DNA of 64,000 nucleotides from Taklimakanibacter albus. GTDB lineage: Bacteria > Pseudomonadota > Alphaproteobacteria > Rhizobiales > Aestuariivirgaceae. The position numbers and the translations under genes were made by a program. The stretch is from positions 806,001 through 870,000 of the forward strand of contig NZ_JAENHL010000006.1 in the NCBI RefSeq assembly GCF_016595235.1, written 5' to 3'. Every line of letters begins with the position of its first letter. Positions within the stretch are counted from its first letter, which is position 1. The notes beneath the pieces were generated by a model, which was given only the letters and a program-made list of their open reading frames with translations, had not been told where the DNA came from and made no database searches. Positions 59,024 through 64,000 of this stretch are shown piece by piece.

Positions 59024-60603
59024 GCGATTTCCCCGGCGAACTGATCGGCGAGCTTGAGCGCCACGGCGCCGATGGTGGAGGCGGGATTGGCGGCGCCGAC
59101 GGTTGGAAACAGGCTGCCATCGGCGATGAGGATATTGGGCACGGCGTGGCAGCGGCCGTACCGATCGGTGACGGAGGTTTGCGGATCGCGCCCCATCCGC
59201 GCGGTGCCGAGCAAGTGCCAGCCGGTGAGGGGGGCCGGCGAGACGCGCACCGTGCGACTGGCGCCGGCGGCTTTCAGAATCTCCTCGGCACGGGCAAGCC
59301 CGAAATCGAGACTCTTCTGCGCGCGCTCGGAAATCCGATAATCGATCTTCACGCCGGGCAGGCCGTCGCGTTCTTCCGCATTTGTGAGGCTGACGCGGTT
59401 ATGCGCTTCGGGGAGGTCTTCGGCGAGCACCAGGATCGGCATCGTATGGAGAAACTCCTCGCGCAATTGCGCCTGCGGTGCCTCTCCCCACAGCGGCGAC
59501 AGCCGCGACGCCTGCACGAGAAGGGCGTTCTCACGCGACAATTGCAGATGCACGCCGCGCTCGAAGCCGCGGGCACGATCGGTCTCGTAGAACTGATGCG
59601 AATAGATGGAGGCGCCGACCGGTCCGACCGGCCCGTCGAGGCGCTCCTTGAAGATGCCGCGTATATAGGCGGCCGGATGAAACATGAGATTGCGGCCGAG
59701 CATCGGGCTTTCGACACCCGAGGCGAGAAGCAGCCGCGCCGTTCCGATGCCGTTGCCGGCGACGACGACCGCCTGGGCGGGCAGGAAATGTTCCTCGTCA
59801 TTGCGGTCGGCATAGGTGACGCCGGTGGCGCGGCCCGCCTCGATCTCGATATTGCGGGCGATGGCAATGGTCCTGAGCTCGACACCGAGGGCGATCGATT
59901 TCGGCCAGTAGGTGAGATCGACGGAGGACTTGGCCTTGGAGATGCAGCCGGTGAGGCAGGGGCCGCAGTGATTGCAGGCGTCGCGGCCATCATGCCGGAC
60001 CGAGTTGATCGCCGCGTCGACCGGCCACCAGTGCCAGCCCAGATCGCTGAAGGCCCGCGCCGCCCGATTGGCGACGGCGCCGAAGGCCAAGGGCGGCATG
60101 GCGCGCCGGCGCTTGGGCGGATAGGCCGGATCGCCATCGAGGCCGGCCACGCCCATGATCTCGTCATTGAGATCATACCAGGGCTCGAGGTCGAAATAGT
60201 CGAAGGGCCAGTCATCGGCGACGCCGTCGAGGCTGCGCACCCGGAAGTCGGAGGGATGCAGGCGCGGGAAATGCGCCGCCCAGGCGACCGTCGACCCGCC
60301 GACGCCATTCCACATCAGCGATTTGAAGACCGAGCCGTCCTCATCGATCGGGTAGTCGTTGGAGCCGCGATAGCCGCCCGCCTTGATGCGCAGATTGGGA
60401 TTGGAGGCCCAGTCCTCCATGATGGCGCGCTGCCAGCGCATCGTCTTGGCCGGCATGCGCAAAGGGTCCGGCCAGCCGCCGCGCTCGAGGCAGACGATCT
60501 TCAGATGAGGGGCCCGGCGCTTCAACTGCCAGGCGAAAGCCGCCCCGCCGCAACCGGCACCAATGATTACGACGTCGACGGGATCCTGGCGTTTTCTTGT
60601 CAT
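59020..60603 (-). CDS. GMC-family FAD-dependent oxidoreductase
   Basis: The start at 60603 (MTRKRQDPVDVVIIGAGCGG) places the FAD-binding GxGxxG at the N-terminus. VGGSTVAWAAHFPRLHPSDF and the C-terminal GWHLLGTARMG plus PTVGAANPASTIGAVALKLA are GMC signatures. A four-Cys segment (CNHCGPCLTGC) is present at about residue 220. It oxidises an alcohol or sugar; the substrate is unknown. It is coupled to the small-subunit gene. Confidence 0.92.
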   Translation of the reverse strand: MTRKRQDPVDVVIIGAGCGGAAFAWQLKRRAPHLKIVCLERGGWPDPLRMPAKTMRWQRAIMEDWASNPNLRIKAGGYRGSNDYPIDEDGSVFKSLMWNGVGGSTVAWAAHFPRLHPSDFRVRSLDGVADDWPFDYFDLEPWYDLNDEIMGVAGLDGDPAYPPKRRRAMPPLAFGAVANRAARAFSDLGWHWWPVDAAINSVRHDGRDACNHCGPCLTGCISKAKSSVDLTYWPKSIALGVELRTIAIARNIEIEAGRATGVTYADRNDEEHFLPAQAVVVAGNGIGTARLLLASGVESPMLGRNLMFHPAAYIRGIFKERLDGPVGPVGASIYSHQFYETDRARGFERGVHLQLSRENALLVQASRLSPLWGEAPQAQLREEFLHTMPILVLAEDLPEAHNRVSLTNAEERDGLPGVKIDYRISERAQKSLDFGLARAEEILKAAGASRTVRVSPAPLTGWHLLGTARMGRDPQTSVTDRYGRCHAVPNILIADGSLFPTVGAANPASTIGAVALKLADQFAGEIA

Positions 60604-60662
60604 TAGCAGTGAGAATAAGCGGGAATTGCACTCGCGCGCAAACCCGGACATAAGCTTTGGCC

Positions 60663-61352
60663 ATGTCAGACCGCAAGCGCCCCGTGGGCCCCATTGTCGA
60701 TCCCTTGCCACCGGGACTGGTCCCCGATCTGCGCCCGCTTTTCGGGCGCTGGACCAGGCTCGAGCCCGTGGCGGCGGCGCAGCATGGCCGCGATCTCTAC
60801 GAGTCTTTTGCCGACAGCGATCCGGACGGGGCGGTGTGGACCTATATGGGTTATGGCCCCTTTGCCGACTTCGCGACCTTCGAGGGCTGGCTCGCCAAGC
60901 AGGAGCCGAGCCGCGACCCGTGGTTCTACGCCTTCATCCGCCGGGATACCGGCAAGGCCGTGGGCATGGGCGCCTTCATGCGTCTCGACAAGGCGAATGG
61001 CGTCATCGAGATCGGCCATATCTGGTTCTCGCCGGCCTTGCAGCGCACCCGTGAGGCGACGGAAGCCATCTACCTGATGATGCGCCATTGCTTCGACGAT
61101 CTGGGCGTCCGCCGGCTCGAATGGAAGTGCCATTCCATGAATGCGCCGTCACGTAAGGCAGCCGAACGTTTCGGCTTCACCTATGAGGGCATTTTCCGCC
61201 AGCACCTGATCGTCAAGGGCCGCAACCGCGACACCGCCTGGTATGCCATGCTCGATACGGAATGGCCCGCCATGGCGGCCAAGTTCCAGGCCTGGCTCCG
61301 GGACGAGAATTTCGACGCGCAAGGCCGGCAAAAGACCCCTCTTGGCGGGTAG
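60663..61352 (+). CDS. GNAT-family N-acetyltransferase (RimJ/RimL type)
   Basis: The start at 60663 (MSDRKRPVGPIV). A 229-residue GNAT protein: AVGMGAFMRLDKANGVIEIG, ATEAIYLMMRHCFDDLGVRR and RKAAERFGFTYEGIFRQHLI, the usual acetyl-CoA-binding and C-terminal motifs. It may acetylate a protein N-terminus or a small amine. It is divergent from the GMC gene. Confidence 0.92.
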   Translation: MSDRKRPVGPIVDPLPPGLVPDLRPLFGRWTRLEPVAAAQHGRDLYESFADSDPDGAVWTYMGYGPFADFATFEGWLAKQEPSRDPWFYAFIRRDTGKAVGMGAFMRLDKANGVIEIGHIWFSPALQRTREATEAIYLMMRHCFDDLGVRRLEWKCHSMNAPSRKAAERFGFTYEGIFRQHLIVKGRNRDTAWYAMLDTEWPAMAAKFQAWLRDENFDAQGRQKTPLGG

Positions 61353-61435
61353 ACTTGCCCCCACCGGCCCCCGGGTTGCAGGGCGGTTGAGCCGGTGTTA
61401 TTGAGCGCCCTGTTTTCCGCGAAATGAGTTGAAAC

Positions 61436-61723
61436 ATGTCGGTCGACCAGAAAACCGTACGGCGTATCGCGCATCTGGCGCGCATCAAGGTGAGCGAAGA
61501 GGATGTGCCGCGCCTCGAGGGTGAGCTCAATTCGATCCTGCATTGGATCGAGCAACTGAACGAGGTCGACGTTCAAGGCGTCGAGCCGCTGACCTCGGTC
61601 GTCGCCATGGAGATGAAGAAGCGCCAGGACGTGGTAACCGACGGCCACTATCCCACAGATGTGACGAAGAACGCGCCGGCCTCCGAAGACGAGTTCTTCA
61701 TGGTCCCGAAAGTGGTGGAATAA
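61436..61723 (+). CDS. gatC: Asp-tRNA(Asn)/Glu-tRNA(Gln) amidotransferase subunit C
   Basis: A 95-residue Gat[41 protein letters not shown] and [17 protein letters not shown]. It helps fold and position GatA. It precedes gatA by six bases. Confidence 0.97.
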   Translation: MSVDQKTVRRIAHLARIKVSEEDVPRLEGELNSILHWIEQLNEVDVQGVEPLTSVVAMEMKKRQDVVTDGHYPTDVTKNAPASEDEFFMVPKVVE

Positions 61724-61729
61724 GATTAG

Positions 61730-63196
61730 ATGACCAGCCTGACCTCACTCACCATTGCCGCCGCGCGCGACGGCCTGAAGAAGAAGGCCTTCTCGGCGCG
61801 CGAGCTGACCGATGCCTATCTGGAGGCCATGGCCAAGGCGCGTGTCCTCAATGCCTATGTCGTCGAGACGCCGGAACAGGCGCGCGCCATGGCGGCGGCC
61901 TCCGATGCCCGCATCGCCAAAAGCGAGGCGGGGGCCCTCGAAGGCATTCCGCTCGGCATCAAGGATCTGTTCGCCACCAAGGGCGTGCATACGCAGGCGG
62001 CGAGCCATGTGCTCGACGGCTTCAAGCCGCCTTATGAATCGACCGTCACCAGCAATCTCTGGCGCGACGGCGCCGTCATGCTGGGCAAGCTCAACATGGA
62101 CGAGTTCGCCATGGGCTCGTCCAACGAGACGAGCTACTACGGCAATGTGATCAATCCCTGGCGCCGGCGGAATTCCAATGCGGCGCTGGTGCCGGGCGGC
62201 TCGTCCGGCGGCTCGGCCTCGGCGGTCGCCGCGCATATCTGCGCCGGCGCCACCGCCACCGATACCGGTGGCTCGATCCGCCAGCCCGCCGCCTTCACCG
62301 GTACCGTCGGCATCAAGCCGACCTATGGCCGCTGCTCGCGCTGGGGCGTCGTCGCCTTCGCGTCCTCGCTCGACCAGGCGGGCCCGATCGCGCGCGACGT
62401 GCGCGACGCGGCGATCCTGCTCAAATCCATGGCGAGCGTCGATGCCAAGGACACGACGTCGGTCGATCATCCGGTGCCCGACTACGAAGCTGTCATCGGC
62501 AAGCCGATCAAGGGCCTGCGCGTCGGCATCCCGCGGGAGTACCGCGTCGACGGCACGCCGGCCGAAATCGATGCGCTGTGGGACAAGTCCGCCAAATGGC
62601 TGAAGGAGCAGGGCGCCGAGATCGTCGAGATCTCGCTGCCACACACCAAATATGCGCTGCCGGCCTATTACATTGTGGCCCCGGCCGAGGCCTCGTCCAA
62701 TCTGGCGCGCTATGACGGCGTACGTTATGGCTTGCGCGTGCCGGGCGACGACATCGTCTCGATGTATGAGAACACCCGCGCGGCGGGTTTCGGCCGCGAA
62801 GTGCAGCGCCGCGTGATGATCGGCACCTATGTGCTCTCGGCCGGTTATTATGACGCCTATTATGTCCGCGCCCAGAAAGTCCGTACCCTGATCAAGCAGG
62901 ATTTCGACAAGGCGTGGGACAAGGTCGATGTGGTCCTGACCCCCGCGACGCCGAGCCCGGCCTTCGCTCCCGGCGAAATCACCGATCCGGTGCAGATGTA
63001 TCTGAACGACATCTTCACCGTGACGGTGAACATGGCGGGCCTGCCGGGCATTTCAGTGCCGGGCGGATTGTCGGAGCAGGGACTTCCGATGGGCCTGCAG
63101 CTGATCGGCAAGCCTTTCGACGAGGCGACGCTCTTCCAGGTCGGCCACGCCATCGAGGAAGCCGCCGGCAAGTTCGAAGCGCCGAAATGGTGGTGA
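61730..63196 (+). CDS. gatA: Asp-tRNA(Asn)/Glu-tRNA(Gln) amidotransferase subunit A
   Basis: A 488-residue amidase-signature enzyme with the Ser-cisSer-Lys triad: Lys in [12 protein letters not shown], Ser in [14 protein letters not shown] and Ser in [14 protein letters not shown]. It releases ammonia from glutamine for tRNA-dependent amide synthesis. gatB is not in the window and presumably lies downstream or elsewhere. Confidence 0.97.
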   Translation: MTSLTSLTIAAARDGLKKKAFSARELTDAYLEAMAKARVLNAYVVETPEQARAMAAASDARIAKSEAGALEGIPLGIKDLFATKGVHTQAASHVLDGFKPPYESTVTSNLWRDGAVMLGKLNMDEFAMGSSNETSYYGNVINPWRRRNSNAALVPGGSSGGSASAVAAHICAGATATDTGGSIRQPAAFTGTVGIKPTYGRCSRWGVVAFASSLDQAGPIARDVRDAAILLKSMASVDAKDTTSVDHPVPDYEAVIGKPIKGLRVGIPREYRVDGTPAEIDALWDKSAKWLKEQGAEIVEISLPHTKYALPAYYIVAPAEASSNLARYDGVRYGLRVPGDDIVSMYENTRAAGFGREVQRRVMIGTYVLSAGYYDAYYVRAQKVRTLIKQDFDKAWDKVDVVLTPATPSPAFAPGEITDPVQMYLNDIFTVTVNMAGLPGISVPGGLSEQGLPMGLQLIGKPFDEATLFQVGHAIEEAAGKFEAPKWW

Positions 63197-63217
63197 GCTG
63201 CCGATAGCGCGGAAGCG

Positions 63218-64000
63218 ATGATCGCGGTCGTCGCTCTTCTGGCTTTCGTCAGCATCGCCCTGCCGCTGGCTTTCGCTTGGCGCTTGTGGCGGCTCGATGA
63301 GCCGACCCGTCTCGGCTGGCTGCTCGTCCTCGCCGAAACCGCGGTGTTCGTTGCCCTGATCATGATCCTCGCGCGCTGGGACATTGCCGGTCTCTGGAGC
63401 CGCCTGGCGCTGAGCGGGCTCGTCGGGATCGCGGGTATTGCTTCCGCCTGGCGGCACGCTAGCCGGCCCTGGCGCCTGGACGGCCTGTCTCTCTGGCCGA
63501 GCTACGGATCACGGCTTGCCGCGTTGGCGCTGTTCGGTCCGGCCCTCATTTATGTCGTGGTCGGACTCCTGGCGCGGCACGATCCCCGCGATCTTACATT
63601 TCCGCTGACGGGCGGACAATTTGTTGTCGCGCAGGGCGGTAGCGCCGGCATTCTCAATCATCACCACAGCCATCGCGCCCAACGCCACGCGCTTGACATC
63701 ACTGCCGTCGGGCCTCTCGGATTCCGCGCCTCAGGCCTCTTGCCGGACGATCCCAGCCTCTATGCCGTTTTCGGCAAGAGCGTGATCAGCCCGTGCGATG
63801 GAATGGTCAAGGCAGCCGTCGACGGCTTGCCGGATCTGTCGCCACCGGCGCGCGACAAGGCGAATCCGGCGGGCAACCATGTCGTGCTCTCCTGCGGCGA
63901 CCTTGAGGTCGAGCTGGCGCATTTGCGGATGGGGAGCGTCGTGGTGGAGGCCGGCAGGCAGATCCGCACTCGTGATCCGATCGGCCAGGTCGGCAATTCG
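63218..64000 (+). CDS. Membrane-anchored M23-family peptidase (partial)
   Basis: An ATG at 63218 opens a frame that runs off the window end without a stop. Residues 1-125 hold about four membrane segments (AVVALLAFVSIALPLAFAW and others). The following part has the LytM/M23 ligands: AQRHALDIT (H and D) and VELAHLRMGSV (H), with SVISPCDGMVK between. It should cut peptide cross-links of peptidoglycan in the periplasm. It begins 21 bases after gatA; the C-terminus is missing. Confidence 0.8.
   Translation, partial: MIAVVALLAFVSIALPLAFAWRLWRLDEPTRLGWLLVLAETAVFVALIMILARWDIAGLWSRLALSGLVGIAGIASAWRHASRPWRLDGLSLWPSYGSRLAALALFGPALIYVVVGLLARHDPRDLTFPLTGGQFVVAQGGSAGILNHHHSHRAQRHALDITAVGPLGFRASGLLPDDPSLYAVFGKSVISPCDGMVKAAVDGLPDLSPPARDKANPAGNHVVLSCGDLEVELAHLRMGSVVVEAGRQIRTRDPIGQVGNS

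Noticed and set aside
58957-60606. 549-codon open frame on the plus strand
   Set aside because: It is the antisense shadow of the GMC oxidoreductase gene.
1-64000. CRISPR arrays, tRNA or rRNA genes
   Set aside because: No regularly spaced repeats were seen, and no cloverleaf or rRNA-like sequence was recognised by eye. A tRNA could still be missed without a search tool.

Overview
The window is GC-rich chromosomal DNA of an alphaproteobacterium, most likely order Hyphomicrobiales (Rhizobiales). This rests on the housekeeping gene orders (dapA-smpB-uracil glycosylase-NYN protein; rnr-topA-dprA-plsY-pyrC-like-pyrB; gatC-gatA), on DUF1236, DUF892, DUF3300 and DUF2950 stress/envelope proteins, on an EcfG-type promoter, and on alphaproteobacterial palindromic intergenic repeats. 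No tRNA, rRNA, CRISPR array or complete insertion sequence was recognised.

Positions 1-15.4 kb form an accessory region of many short, mostly unrecognised genes. It opens with an XRE-type regulator (751-987) divergent from a tightly packed nine-gene operon (1107-4534). Three helically phased operator-like palindromes lie between them. The operon encodes an S24-type domain that has lost its catalytic residues, a small HTH protein and two small proteins with twin-arginine leaders. Then come an excisionase-like HTH protein with no integrase in view, a YedK/HMCES DNA-protein crosslink protein, a run of small genes, a GFA-family zinc protein, a cysteine hydrolase, a DUF892 ferritin-like protein, a low-affinity iron permease-like protein, a DUF1236 protein behind an EcfG promoter, and a secreted nuclease. 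Decayed genes (frameshifts and orphan 3' fragments) are concentrated here.

Positions 15.4-25.1 kb carry a NUDIX hydrolase, a YCII protein, a cyclic-nucleotide-binding protein, a LuxR-type regulator, a Na/Pi cotransporter with a Pho-box-like site upstream, and a five-gene envelope cluster: DUF3300, DUF2950, formylglycine-generating enzyme, HdeD and a Tat-exported HAD phosphatase.

Positions 25.1-38 kb hold metabolic and envelope genes: a ketose 3-epimerase-like protein, an aminotransferase, a methyltransferase, a quinone oxidoreductase, a lipoprotein protease, a large OmpA protein with six Ig-like repeats followed by two membrane proteins, an EthD protein, a hydrolase and a soluble lytic transglycosylase.

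Positions 38-64 kb are mainly core: dapA, smpB, uracil-DNA glycosylase, a NYN-domain protein, folK, an L,D-transpeptidase, NUDIX, DUF983, rnr, topA, dprA, plsY, a catalytically dead dihydroorotase (pyrC') coupled to pyrB, an APC permease, RidA, two tandem AEC transporters, ruvX, a UPF0173 hydrolase, a GMC oxidoreductase with a small partner, a GNAT acetyltransferase, gatC, gatA and the start of an M23 peptidase cut by the window edge. Three copies of one hairpin repeat family sit between convergent genes.
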